Below, piece by piece: positions 21,554 through 32,897 of a stretch of DNA of 64,000 bases. The DNA is from Coccinella septempunctata. Taxonomy: Eukaryota > Arthropoda > Insecta > Coleoptera > Coccinellidae. The first letter of the stretch is position 1, and the number at the start of each line of letters is the position of its first letter. The notes beneath the pieces are model-generated. The model ran no database searches. It saw only the letters and a list, made by a program, of their open reading frames with translations, and had not been told where the DNA came from. The position numbers and the translations under genes were made by a program. The DNA is taken from positions 20,706,001-20,770,000 of the forward strand of contig NC_058189.1 in the NCBI RefSeq assembly GCF_907165205.1, read 5' to 3'.

Positions 21554-24262
21554 TTAAGTCCTTAACTGATCTCTCGGTCTTCGGTGGTAGGTTCTTGACC
21601 TTCTAGCTTCTTCCGTTGGATCGTAGTCGACTAATCTTCGAAGTTCCTCATTTGGATGTTGTTTGGCTTTGTCGAATATCCTTTCCGCCTTTCTCTTCAT
21701 AAATTCTGTAACTGGTTCCCATTCCAAGTCCTTGTAGATTTGTTTGTTCCTTACAAACCAGGGTACGTCCATCGCCATTCTAAGGAGTTTATTCTCAGTG
21801 GCCTGTATTCTCTTGATGTGGGTCTTGGCTGCGAAGCCCCATGCCGCCGATCCATATGTGAGTTGTGGTCGCGCAATAGTTTTAATCATCGTCAACTTGA
21901 TGTTCTTATTCATATGACTTCTTCTGCCTATGAGTGGATAAAGTTTACTCATTGCGGCTTTTGTTTTATCAACAGCACATTTGATGTGGTTTTTCCATGT
22001 AAGTCCTCTGTCAAGCGTCACTCCTAGGTATGTTGCTTCATTTTTCCATTCAACCTCTTCTCCATCAACTTCAAGGTTTTCTTCCATCCTCAATCTTCTC
22101 TTTTGCGGTAATATTTCTTGAGTCTTTCTTCCATTGGTTTGAATTTTCCATTTGATGCACCATTTGAGTAATTCATCTATGGCTTCCTGCAGTCTCCGGT
22201 GTATGATCTCTGGGCGTCGATGTCTGAACGCTATTCCTGTGTCATCTGCGTACAAGGTGAGCATATTTCTAGCATTCTTCGGGATATCATAAACGTATAT
22301 TACGTAAAGCAGAGGTCCAAGTACCGATCCTTGAGGCACTCCCGCTTCCAATTGTCTGGTTCGAGAGGTTGCTCCATCTATCTTGACATAAAAGTTTCTA
22401 TTCCTCAGATAGTTCCTTATAATCTTGCATAGCTTGGTCGAATATCCTGCTTTTTTCATCTTGTAGATTAGGCCTTCGTGCCATACTCTATCAAAAGCTC
22501 TCTCGATATCCATCAGAACTAATCCTGTGGCCTGTTTGGTCTGCATTCCTTCGGTGACGTATTCTATGAGCCGTAGTAATTGGAGTTCAGTCGAATGTTC
22601 TCGTCGAAATCCAAATTGTTCGGGTGGAATTATCTTCAACATTTCTGTTTCCTCATTCAGCCTTTTGGCGATAACCCTCTCGACGACTTTTCCTAGTGCT
22701 GGTAGTAGGCTGATTGGTCTATAATTTTGAGGAAATTTCCGTTCCTTTCCAGGCTTGTTGAAAACTATCATTTCTGCAGTTTTCCATCTCTTTGGGTAGT
22801 ATTCGGTCCTCATCACTCCGTTTGTTATATTCGTCAAGGCTGCTATTCCTTTTCTAGGCAATTTCTTCAACATATAATTCGTTATCCTATCTTCTCCCGG
22901 TGCTTTCCGGTTTTTCAGTTTCATTATTATCTCTTTGATTTCTGTTGGTGAAGCCGGTTTTGGAATGATTTCGGTTTCCGGTGGTTCCATCATCAGTTCT
23001 TCGTTTGCCTCCACTTCTTCTTCTAGATCTTCATTGTCATCATCATTTCTGTAATTTATTCTGGCTTCTCTCTCAATCGAGTCGGCAAGTGCTTCGGCTT
23101 TTTCAAGTCTCGTATATACCATTCCGTTTGCTGCATGCAGTGGAGGTATAACTGTCTGTTCTCGTCGTAAGCGTTTTTGCATTTTCCAAGCCGAGTGATC
23201 TATTGTATTCAGTTCCCTTAATCTCTGGTGCCATCTGTTATTACGCAGTTCTGTTAAAGCATTTTTCAATATCTGACTATGCTTATTCAGTTTCTTCTTG
23301 TCTTCTTCTCTTTTTGTTGTTCTGTAGATTTTCCTGAGTCTTCTGTTCTTTTTTATAAGTTCCTTTATATCCCTTGGCGTATCTCCATGTGAATGTTTCG
23401 GAATTGGTTTCCTTATTCTCTTGGTGCTTTCTTCATAGGCTTCTTTTATTTGATTTTCCAATTTTTCAACTGCTTCATCTAATTCATCCCGGGTGTTTAT
23501 TTGGGGAATTTCCGTGATTTTCTCCTGAAGTAAATTCTTATATTTCTCCCAGTCTGTGCGATCCTTGGTTTGTGTCTCTTCTTCGTTTCTTGGGCCATGT
23601 CCCACTATGAATTCCATGGGATTGTGGTCTGAAGTTCCGTCTTCTATTGTATCAATGCTGATTTCTTCAGTGATGTCTTTCATTACGACAATGTCCAGTA
23701 CATCGGGTAGTCCATTTACTCTTGGTATGTAGGTCGGTATATCAGGTCCTATCACAACTGCATCAAGTTTTTCAGCATAAATCTTCAGTCTTCTCCCGTT
23801 GGTATTTTTCACCCTACTGTTCCATTCCTGCGATTTGCAGTTAAGATCACCAATTATGATTTTCGGGTGTCTTCCTTCTAGTAGCATTTTCAGATCCTCT
23901 TCCAGCATGTCCTTATCCGGTGATTTATAAGTCGAAATAATCTTCACTTGTCCTCGATTGGTATTCACAATAATCGATATTGCTTCTACTTCTTGACCAT
24001 TGAATATTTGGTCGAAATGGTGATCCATATTCCTTCTAGCCAGTATAGCAACGCCACCTGTTCTGTTAGGTCTATCACTTCTGTAGATATCGTAATTGGG
24101 AAATGCTATCCGAACGTTGGGGTTAAGTCTTGTTTCTTGGAGAGCTATGACATCCGTTCTCTTCTCTTCAATCAGTTCTTCGAATTCTGGTCTGCGGGCT
24201 CTCAATCCTTCGACGTTCCAAGAGACGATTATGAGATTGTTCTTTATCGTCGTGTCAGCCAT
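21554..24262 (-). CDS. Jockey ORF2: endonuclease-reverse transcriptase, intact 902 aa
   Basis: Residues 1-230: apurinic-like endonuclease with SWNVEG, LQETRL, a GDLNCKSQEWN active-site block, DVLDIVV and SDHNPMEF near residue 215. A charged linker follows to about residue 440. Reverse transcriptase occupies roughly residues 455-760: NYRPISLLPALGKVVERVI, FGFRREHSTE, VLMDIERAFDRVW with the motif A aspartates, GVPQGSVLGPLLYV (motif B), TLYADDTGIAF (motif C) and YLGVTLDRGLTW. The tail includes RPQLTYGSAAWG and ends DQLRT. Length fits Jockey ORF2 (about 900 aa). Function: nicks target DNA and reverse transcribes element RNA in place. The start is set by the TAATG overlap with ORF1, suggesting reinitiation. 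Confidence 0.95.
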   Translation of the reverse strand: MADTTIKNNLIIVSWNVEGLRARRPEFEELIEEKRTDVIALQETRLNPNVRIAFPNYDIYRSDRPNRTGGVAILARRNMDHHFDQIFNGQEVEAISIIVNTNRGQVKIISTYKSPDKDMLEEDLKMLLEGRHPKIIIGDLNCKSQEWNSRVKNTNGRRLKIYAEKLDAVVIGPDIPTYIPRVNGLPDVLDIVVMKDITEEISIDTIEDGTSDHNPMEFIVGHGPRNEEETQTKDRTDWEKYKNLLQEKITEIPQINTRDELDEAVEKLENQIKEAYEESTKRIRKPIPKHSHGDTPRDIKELIKKNRRLRKIYRTTKREEDKKKLNKHSQILKNALTELRNNRWHQRLRELNTIDHSAWKMQKRLRREQTVIPPLHAANGMVYTRLEKAEALADSIEREARINYRNDDDNEDLEEEVEANEELMMEPPETEIIPKPASPTEIKEIIMKLKNRKAPGEDRITNYMLKKLPRKGIAALTNITNGVMRTEYYPKRWKTAEMIVFNKPGKERKFPQNYRPISLLPALGKVVERVIAKRLNEETEMLKIIPPEQFGFRREHSTELQLLRLIEYVTEGMQTKQATGLVLMDIERAFDRVWHEGLIYKMKKAGYSTKLCKIIRNYLRNRNFYVKIDGATSRTRQLEAGVPQGSVLGPLLYVIYVYDIPKNARNMLTLYADDTGIAFRHRRPEIIHRRLQEAIDELLKWCIKWKIQTNGRKTQEILPQKRRLRMEENLEVDGEEVEWKNEATYLGVTLDRGLTWKNHIKCAVDKTKAAMSKLYPLIGRRSHMNKNIKLTMIKTIARPQLTYGSAAWGFAAKTHIKRIQATENKLLRMAMDVPWFVRNKQIYKDLEWEPVTEFMKRKAERIFDKAKQHPNEELRRLVDYDPTEEARRSRTYHRRPRDQLRT

Positions 24263-25635
24263 TAAATATTCTTAATAATTTGCTGCATCTTCTTCTCAAT
24301 GTCTTTCTCCAGATTCTGCATCATCGTGCTGAGGAGGTTTTTCGTGAACTTATCCAGTTCCTCAGTGATTCCAGAAATTCCTTTTCTGGTTTCGGCTTTT
24401 TTGACGGTTTTTGCCTTTTCCGTCTTTTTCTCTGGTTTCTTCGTCTCTTTGACTGCTTTGGTTGCAGTTTCCTGGGGTTTCTTCACTTCCGAAGAGTTTT
24501 GGGCTGGCTTCGGAGTATTTTGTGTTGGCCTCGAGCTGGTTTGGTTTGATCTTGGCGATCTCTTGGCCTTTTTAGTGACCAATTTCCATTCGCTACATCC
24601 CTTGTAGCTGGCTGGATGTCCTTGCTCTCCACAGAGAACACAGGAAGCATTTCGCTCCTCGTTCTCCCTGGTAAGCGTACACTCCTTGGAGCTGTGATTA
24701 CCGGAGCATTTCACGCACCTCCATGGAAAAGTGCACTTACTTTGGGCATGTCCATATCGCTGACAGCGATAACATTGTCCAGGACCGGTCGTCCTTCTCT
24801 TAGGTTCAACAACACAGTTCATGTTGTTCTCACCTCGAAGATACCCTTATTCTGGGTTTTAACCAGCAATAAGGGCATCGGCTTTTTTGTTATATTTGAG
24901 GTCATCCTTATGACCTCAGCATCGACGATCCCTTGATCCTTGAGGTCGTCAAGGATCGTCGGGATATCTGCATCCAGCGGTAGGTATCTCACTACCGCGT
25001 AAATTTTCTTTTCCTCCTCTCGTTTGAGAGTGTAAAACTCTCTGTTGATTTTGTGGAGGAATTCAGTCATCCTTCGATGATCATCGGCGGTTTGTGGGAC
25101 GATTCTTATACCGTCCTTTACTGTCGTCGCTCTTTGGTATTTAATACCGTTCCGGATCAAGGCGTTTGAAATTGACGTCCATTCGGACGTACCTCTCAGG
25201 GTAACTGGGGGGATTTTTTCTTTTCTCTCCACTGGAGTGGTTTTCTCTTGGGCTGGGGTTTCCAAGACTCTTTTTGAGTCTTCATTGGACGAGGAGCTAT
25301 CCTTTCTCACTCTTTTGGCGGGTGGGGAAATTTTGTTTTGAGGGGTTTTGACCACCTCCATCTTCTGTTTTTGAACCGGTAAGTTCACTTCTTGGACATT
25401 TTTCAAAATAATGTTCTTTTTTAGTGCTTTGGAGTAAGGACTTTCCTTATTTCCCTCCTGCAACTCGAGCCTCTCCCTGAGATTTTTATCTCGGCAACTA
25501 AGCTAGATACGCATCTATCTAGCTCATTCACCCTCGCTTTCAAACTTGCGTTCTCCTCTCTCAAAATATCGTGTTCGGACACGACATTAGCGCGTCTTCT
25601 TCCATTACGGAATCGCAGTCCGAATGGTCAGACAT
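24262..25635 (-). pseudogene. Jockey ORF1 of copy C, two small deletions
   Basis: Start is the ATG at 25635, equal to that of copy A (MSDHSD). A 10-base deletion near 25590 (against copy A) and a 7-base deletion near 24828 break the frame. The remaining frames are 24819-25463 (pre-knuckle domain) and 24262-24822 (three CCHC knuckles, then a lysine- and proline-rich tail with a C-terminal helical segment ending at IIKNI). The TAA stop overlaps the ORF2 ATG in TAATG. The protein would bind element RNA; this copy would have to borrow it. Confidence 0.9.
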
Positions 25636-25943
25636 TTTAAAATCTGATTAATAATTACTTTGCTACTCAAAGAAATTGGAAATAAAATTTTTCAAGACAA
25701 AAAAGAAAAATGTATCTCATGCATAAAAACAAAACGACTCATCAAAAATTCTCTACGCTATGAGAAAAATCAGAAAGAAAGATACGAAAAATAAGCTCAC
25801 CTGATGTTTTCTGCAGTACCAACGAGAAAAAAAAATCCTCTGGACACTTAGGATGAACACCAACTTTGAAAATTTAAAAGAATTAAAATTCCGATAGCAA
25901 ATATAGAACCTACACAAACTTCACAGACGGAATCGAAAAAATG

Positions 25944-25955
25944 AGACTATTAGCT
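25944..25955. repeat. Target-site duplication, 5' side of copy C
   Basis: AGACTATTAGCT, identical to 21278-21289. Confidence 0.9.
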
Positions 25956-27766
25956 GGGAGTGCCCGGAGCCTTTGACCATGGCTCACGCAGTCAAGAAAG
26001 CCGTATACTCCACTCCCACCTGCTAGAGAAAGTTGAAGAACAATACCTCGATAAGATGAAATTGAAACGAGACGTTCGTCTCGTGCTGCCATCTTTTCTA
26101 CGAAAGTGGAAACTATTGTAATATCCGTAACTTTTACTTATCGTTCAAGTGTTCTGGCAACACCTCACATTCTGGTAGTCTTTCCCCCTTCACGCCTTGT
26201 ACGCAGGACGAGAAAGTCCCGTGGTATAAACTCCTCGATCGAAATCGACTATTGCCACCACTGTAACATAGCCGATCCAAATTCTGTGAATTTCAAAAAG
26301 CTCAGAAACGGCTAAAGCGGTACTGACTAAAATCGGTAGACTCAGTTACGCTTCATATGAGAACTAACAAAATTTCACATCGGTACAATAGGTTCAAATT
26401 TGCGAACTGTATCGTGTCCACAATATTTTTTTTTATTTTAATGACTGTTTTTTCGATTTTTACTACATTCAATAGTTTCCTTAATATCAGCCATGCGAAT
26501 ATTCTTGTCTAAATTAAGCATGATATCTTCAAAATTGCGTCCACAACATAGCGTTGAACACACACATTGAAAGATTAAAATTTTTTACGGATTCTGAATC
26601 TACCTCCTCCGAAACGGATTTCGTGATAATATTTTTCCGAAAACATTTTTTGAAAATCGAATAACAAGCGCCTATAATCTCCGCTAGAAGCTGGCGCTCG
26701 TTAAGTTTAGATTTAGTGGATTCGAAGCTAGCCTTTTCTTAGTAGAAAAGGATGTGATTTTTTCAAATTCTTAGAAAGATTCTTGTGTCGTAAAAATTAA
26801 GTTGATGCTCCATGGATGCCGAGACCTTAAATGAGTTGAATTACTGGCAAAGCGTAGTGCTCCATGGTTTTAACGATGTTATTATTCTGTAGAAAATAAT
26901 TATCACTCAATTCGTATCAAAGATCATACTGGAAATAGTAAAAGTTCAGGAAATGATAATTAAAAGATTTTAATTTTTTCAACCAATCAATATCAAGCAA
27001 AGGACTAGAATCCTGATAAGAAATCAATTTTCTATATTTACGTTCATTATTCATCTAATCTTTCAAGACGGATTTCTTTCTACCCTTTTTATATCGTTAT
27101 GATACGAATATAAACGTGTTTTCTTAAAGCGGCGTAGACTGATTGTAGTCTAACGATTGGAAGCATCTCTCCGTCAGTTATTTGCAAAGAATTCTGTTTA
27201 TTCCTTCCTTACTATAAATAACTGAGTCTTCAACATCTGTTTCAGATCTCACACTATGTCATTTCAAAATATGCAATATTGGAAAGAAGAGGAGAACGAG
27301 GTATATTCATGGGATGCAGAGTGAAAAAGGAGTTTGAATCATGACGGGTGTTTGGTTCATCACATAATGAATATTACCTAATTAGGATCTACGAAGTTTA
27401 TTACTTTAAAAGATCGTACTGATGTATAAATAGGTCAATGATGGTGGTCGTCCGTACTTAATACAATATAGATATTTATTGTTATCTATGAATAAAAAAA
27501 AATCTTAATTCATTGTATTATTTCAACTTTCTTTCAACGGCCAGGGTTTTTCAAGCTTTGTTGTCATTTTCCGGTGCTGCGTTCTGTCAATTTTCGACGG
27601 TGCTTCGTGAACTAGAATACGCCGCATTGTTCAAAAAATTGGAAAAAAATAAAAATTGGGTAGGTACACTCTCAAGGGTAATTGTGGCTATACAATTTTC
27701 CAAAACATGCGTAAATTCTGTAGTGAATATTGCCTATAGTTCGAAAAATACAATACTAGAGAAATA
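25956..27766. other. Stretch without recognisable genes
   Basis: Only short frames with no domain-like pattern. No terminal repeats or tandem arrays were noticed. It may be host intergenic DNA or old transposon sequence. Confidence 0.5.
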
Positions 27767-30309
27767 ACGTTCGTTCAAAAAAAAATCGTCGTCAAGTAGG
27801 CTATGGAATTTAAAACGTTGATATTCAGTTGATATTAGCCCAAATTGCGAAAAGCATTTCATCCATTGCGTCAGATTACAAGAATCCATACAATCTGCTG
27901 AGGCGGTTAGAAAAATTGTTGGTAAAAATTTCCACCGATGTCCAATATTTTCATACGTAAGAAACATGAATCTTGAACGGATCGTGGTATTATGCTTTTT
28001 TTGTAGAAAGGTTCTACCTACTTCAATAATATGAATAAAGCACATTAAGAATCTCAATATGTTCTTATAAATATTGAATTGATTTGGTCATTAATGAAAA
28101 TCCATGACTAAACTAAATAACTGAATTATAGTCCATTCAAGAATTATTGACATCTCCGGTGGCTATGGAAAATCGAATTTAAGTTGGTAATAGCCCATAT
28201 GTTAAGATTTTGTGTTGCGGAATTAAGGTTGGTATTGTTAATGAACACCTATAATATGTGAATCTATGTACTGAGCCACTGACCGTCGATAATTTGAATT
28301 GTGTACTGCTGTTTATGTCCTTAATTTATTCGTACAAATTGTAAACATTATTGTATCAATTCTGAATTCTGATTAATGTGCTCTGAAGTTGAATTATTTT
28401 TATTTTCAACTGCTTCTCTAGGTTATATTTATATATTCCAGTTCTGTGATTATAAACTACAGAAATTGTTGAAGCTCTTTTGTGACCAGATTTTAAGCTG
28501 CGTCTGGACTTTCAAGACCTACTGGGATGTCAATCATTCTTGAATAGACTATACATGAAAACAAATATTGAATAATTTATCAAAATTCAATTTAGACATG
28601 ATGCTTTCTCCTTATTCATAACGTTTTACTGTTAAAGTTCCATACAAGAAAACATGTCCCACATTTTGCCATTGACTGATGCATACCGAACTCCAATTTT
28701 TTTTTTTTGATGCTACAAGGATAGGTAATCAATCTTTTCAATTTTTTGATAACATGTCAATCTTTATGAAATCAAACTGATGTCTTACATTCGAAATCAT
28801 GTGGCAAAAAATATATCAACAGATACTCCAGCCACTTGAGATAAAACCCGAACAGAAGTTCATGGAGCTTCTTTCTTTTGTAATCATAGTTTCATTATTG
28901 CTGAATAATGCAGCAATAATAAGCAAAGGTTTTCTTCTTTGGTCGACTACTATTTTTTTTTGCTTTAACATACCTGTTCCGTCAACGCATAGCAAAACAG
29001 TACTTTCGAAAGATTGAATCTTTCAGCAACATTAGAATATACATTGGGAATGTCGCTGGAACAAAAGAATATTTCCACTCTCCTTCTATTTTCTCCCCAA
29101 TTTTGAAGTAGGATTCAATTATAAATGCTTTTTACACGTCCGCAAAAACCATCCTTATAATTTCCTGATAATTTTAATGCAACAACAATCCAAAATGCTA
29201 ACTTCTAACTTGACAGTTCACCTGGAAAATAGTACAGCTAAGATGTCTAAAACACTGGTGTGTGCACTTGTCACTTTTTGCATGCATCAACATTTCAGAA
29301 AATCGGGGATATGGGATCAGTTTCGTGGCGGCGCCACCATGTCATTTGCTTCGGTCTATCCTTTTTCTACCAAAGGAAGTCCAATGATACTCTCTCGTTT
29401 TATTTTGTTTTGCGTTGATATCGAACATCGATCAACGAATTCAAAATCTGAACTGGCCCATTTTGTCAGCTGTTAAGGAATATTTGTCACTTACTGTTTA
29501 ATTTTCGTTGCAATAACAAATCTGTCAATATTTCAACACTATCGAATAAGGGTTCGAAGGAGTATTTACTATTCTTCTTCAAGATAATTTCCGTTTCACA
29601 GATTGAATTAATGAGGGGGGGTAATTCAATATGATTTTAATAAAACACAGTTGATTGGTCAAATGTCCAATATATTCAGTTGACGGAAAGGGAATTTTCA
29701 CTATATCTACTCATAAAGAATATTTGAAGAACATACTAGAATAGATTTATGTATTTCTGTTTCTCAATACATGCCCACAATTCACATTAGGTATTTTCAA
29801 TACAGTTTTTTTGAAATATTGCTGAAGTTGCCATAAAACTTAGCTATATCCATCCCGAATGTTCGTTCGTCTGATTTGGTTCTGCCTCAAATTCCAACAA
29901 CACCGAATTCTTAGCTGTAGTTCTTGATTCTCCATACAGAAAACTGAACTTACTCAACGACATGTTGAATAAATGAATGTTCTACACCCCTTTCTCGAAA
30001 CTAATACATTTTCACACACACAATAATCGCTTATAAATACAACATATTCGTAAGTCGTAGGAAAGTATTCAAATTATTTTCAAATATCAATTGACAATGC
30101 TCTGTCAAATTCTAAGCAGCGCTACCTACAGTGGGAAAAACGAAACTGATCCCATATCCCCATGAAATTAAAAACAAAATCGAATCAGTGAATACACCAG
30201 AGTTTTAGACATCTTAAGTACAGCAAAGATAAGAATTACTTTTAGACACGAAATATCGACGTTCAAAATTCCATAGAATACTTGACGACAAATTTTTTTG
30301 AACGAACGT
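27767..30309. mobile_element. 2.54-kb TIR element with nested inverted repeats
   Basis: Ends are inverted over about 65-75 bases, starting ACGTTCGTTCAAAAAAA at each tip and sharing GTCGTCAAGTA and CTATGGAATTT further in, at about 80% identity by eye. TA flanks both sides (27765-27766 and 30310-30311). A second inverted pair lies inside at about 29228-29330 and 30133-30225, both with GGGATATGGGATCAGTTTCG. Short internal frames show no transposase, so it is probably non-autonomous. The superfamily is not established; a TA site is compatible with Tc1/mariner. Confidence 0.6.
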
Positions 30310-30904
30310 TATAAAAATGAGCTGTCTAATTGACCAGTCTCGCATACTGTCAAAAATCTATCAAGTTTCTGCCTTTAAAAAAATTTCCTTTTATAAATGA
30401 ATATTTATTCAGGTTTGAATATTGGCCTGTGATATGTAAACTCTTAAGTCAAATTATGTTCAATCGTTGCATGAGTATTCTAACCACAATTAATACTGAA
30501 TGCTTTGATGGAAGATTTCAATGATTGTTAACTTTTTTGTGCTTTTCTAAGAGATATCTGAATAGAAAATTATTCATCTTATCACGAAAAGTAGATATGA
30601 ACAACGAAATTGTGAAACCAACAAAGGTTCTTTCAGTACAAGGAAGTGCTTATATTGAAATTGGAAAACACTTCCTATAATAGTAGAAAAATTTGAAATT
30701 GAGTATATCGGGCCAATTTATGCAGCCTGCAAAAATCATCATTTTCCATAGATATCTCCGAAATAGGTATAAATGCTAAAGTGCTAAAAATGGAATTGAA
30801 AAATCTTATTGATATTTGAAGTTTTTGGCCAACTTATGTGCAGATTGTAAAAACGAACCTTTTTTAATGATATTTCAAAAAAGTTAATGCAGCTGACTGA
30901 TGGC
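30310..30904. other. Spacer without recognisable features
   Basis: AT-rich sequence with no gene-like frame, between two TIR elements. Confidence 0.5.
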
Positions 30905-30906
30905 GA

Positions 30907-32340
30907 CCCAGGTGACCAGTAACATATCTGTTATGTTTTCTTGGGAGATCAAATGGGGAACTTTGTTATGTGTTATTTTTCTGTAACCATTACGTGTCTG
31001 ATACGATAATTGGGATGTACCTGTGCCGTATCCAAATTACATCCGCATTTTGTAAATTTCATGTTCCCGCTCCATGATATCCACGTAACATATTTGTAAC
31101 ATTGTTCTTTATTTGCCATGTATCATTTTGAGATCATAAACACAGCATGACACCATAAGCGTTTTAACTACCGTCGAGGGCGCTGTAAAACGTAAACAAA
31201 TATGGAGTATTGTGAGAAATGCTATTGATACTGCTGTCGTTTCGATATGTATTTTATTATCATTTAGACGTTTTGTCAGTTGAATAGTGGATTACTGAAA
31301 GTGAAGTGCAGATATTGTACATTTGATAAGTTATTTGTGTGCCATAGTGATTTTCCAGTGAAATGGGGAATTACTGAAAAGAAAGTGAGATGGATATCGA
31401 ACTGTAGGTCAATAAATCACTTCTCATATTTCATAGCAGTCCTATAAAACATAATAGACTATGTTTTTGTTATATCCAGCATATAAAAACCATATTTGAA
31501 TAAATAATGTCCTGTTTGGTGTAAATTTCGATAGGTTATTTCCTCACGTGTTGCATGTTCCTCATATGTAGAAATAAATGAATGAATCATATACCTATAT
31601 CAAAACTTTTCTTCAGAAAGATATGAAATATGCATATAGTATTCTTTTCATTCTCACAACGCATGGAGACAATTCTTCTAAAAACTTTTTGACCCAAGCC
31701 AAAAGATTAATGAACTGTTGATTATTCTTTTTATGGAATGCAGCAAAGTGCAAAGACCAGAAAGACATGTCCTAATCAATCTTGGAGAACAACAATCATG
31801 AACCCAGCAGTTTGCATGATGTAATTTATTCTTTCTAGTTCTATTAACGTGTGCTCTAATTTTTGTAATCTGAAATTTATGAAAATATATTGTTTTTGAA
31901 CATGAGTTCATTCGTTCACATACCTCACCTAACTGATGCGAGATGTTTTTGAAATTTATTTTCAAAAATGATTGATAAACACACACTATTTGAAAAATCA
32001 AAATTCGAGTTCAATATTATTGCAATAGTTTTTATTAATTTCCATGATTTTTCATCTTTTTGTTGAAAGCGTTTTCAATAATAAATGAAACATAATAAAC
32101 ATAGCATATGAAGGTAATATATATAGATCTCCCATGAAACAAATATTTGCATGATCCATGTTTGAACTATTTATGCTCCTTTCAGAAAGGAGATGTGTTC
32201 CTTGTTTGAGGCGGACATAGGAGCATAGCTGCTACATAAGCGTTCTGTATTTGTACTCTTAGTGAGATATATCTGTTATAAAACAAGGAGCGCGGGATAC
32301 ATTTCTGCTTCATAACTGCTATGAGATATGGTCACCTGGG
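30907..32340. mobile_element. 1.43-kb non-autonomous TIR transposon, copy 2
   Basis: Collinear with 3126-4565 along its whole length, about 95% identical by eye, with the same CCCAGGTGACCA ends. It is flanked by GA at 30905-30906 and 32341-32342, a 2-bp target duplication that differs from the GG of copy 1. It has no significant coding frame. The small differences are spread evenly, as expected for two independent insertions from one family. Confidence 0.88.
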
Positions 32341-32342
32341 GA

Positions 32343-32829
32343 GTAACGAAGACGGAATTAAAAAATATCATATAGATGTGAAAAAAATGAAATTTTCAAT
32401 CGATAGTGCTAAAGTATTGAAAAATCTTCAGTAGCAATGAAAAAAATTTAGAATTGAATTTTGCGGGACAACTTTATACCTGCACCTGAAAAAACCGTTT
32501 CTGAAGTAGAATGTTAGCCAATGCTGAAGAAGAATTGGAAAAATGAGCGAAAGAAATAATATAAAAATGACTACGTATTGAATTTTCCTATACGATCTAA
32601 TATGCACACCAGAATACAAGAAATACAGGGTCATTTGTCATAATTCTGGAGCAACTAATTGAGAACAAAATACTGATCGATACCAATATATCTATTGTTA
32701 GAAATGGAACTCAAGAATTTCAAACTTAATCATTTATTTTTGTAATCGAAAAGAATAATCGAGCGGCTTGTACATCCGAGCACGTAGGGATCTTAAAATC
32801 GAATTGCCTGAGTACCACAGCTTGAAATC
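32343..32829. other. Spacer without recognisable features
   Basis: No gene-like frame. The right part may be leader sequence of the LTR element whose primer site is at 32880-32896. Confidence 0.4.
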
Positions 32830-32879
32830 TCGGCTGTCGTATTGTGATGGTCTTTTTCTCTCACCCTGTACGTTCCATA

Positions 32880-32896
32880 CCTCTGCTCGGGCGCCA
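32880..32896 (-). promoter_or_regulatory. Primer-binding site, Lys-tRNA type
   Basis: The minus strand reads TGGCGCCCGAGCAGAGG, close to the Lys-tRNA primer site TGGCGCCCGAACAGGGAC used by many retroelements. A second copy is at 41789-41805. Confidence 0.7.
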
Positions 32897-32897
32897 G

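Larger units (their letters stand above)
21290..25943 (-). mobile_element. Jockey-clade retrotransposon copy C, nearly intact
   Basis: Complete from 5' end to A-tail (T run at about 21290-21306), 4654 bases. It is bounded by a 12-bp target duplication AGACTATTAGCT at 21278-21289 and 25944-25955. ORF2 is fully open (902 aa). ORF1 is damaged only by two small deletions. 5' UTR is about 308 bases. The matched target duplication and single poly-A end point to recent target-primed insertion. It is the reference for reading copies A and B. No RNase H follows the reverse transcriptase. Confidence 0.95.

Noticed and set aside
27734..28057. 107-codon minus-strand frame near the left end of a TIR element
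   Set aside because: It crosses the element border and terminal repeat, so it is probably chance.
29331..29476. GCGCCACCATG looks like a strong translation start context
   Set aside because: The frame after it is short, lies inside the inverted repeats of a TIR element and shows no domain.
31678..32001. 107-codon minus-strand frame in the second 1.43-kb TIR element
   Set aside because: Not kept open in the first copy at 3126-4565 and without any domain pattern.
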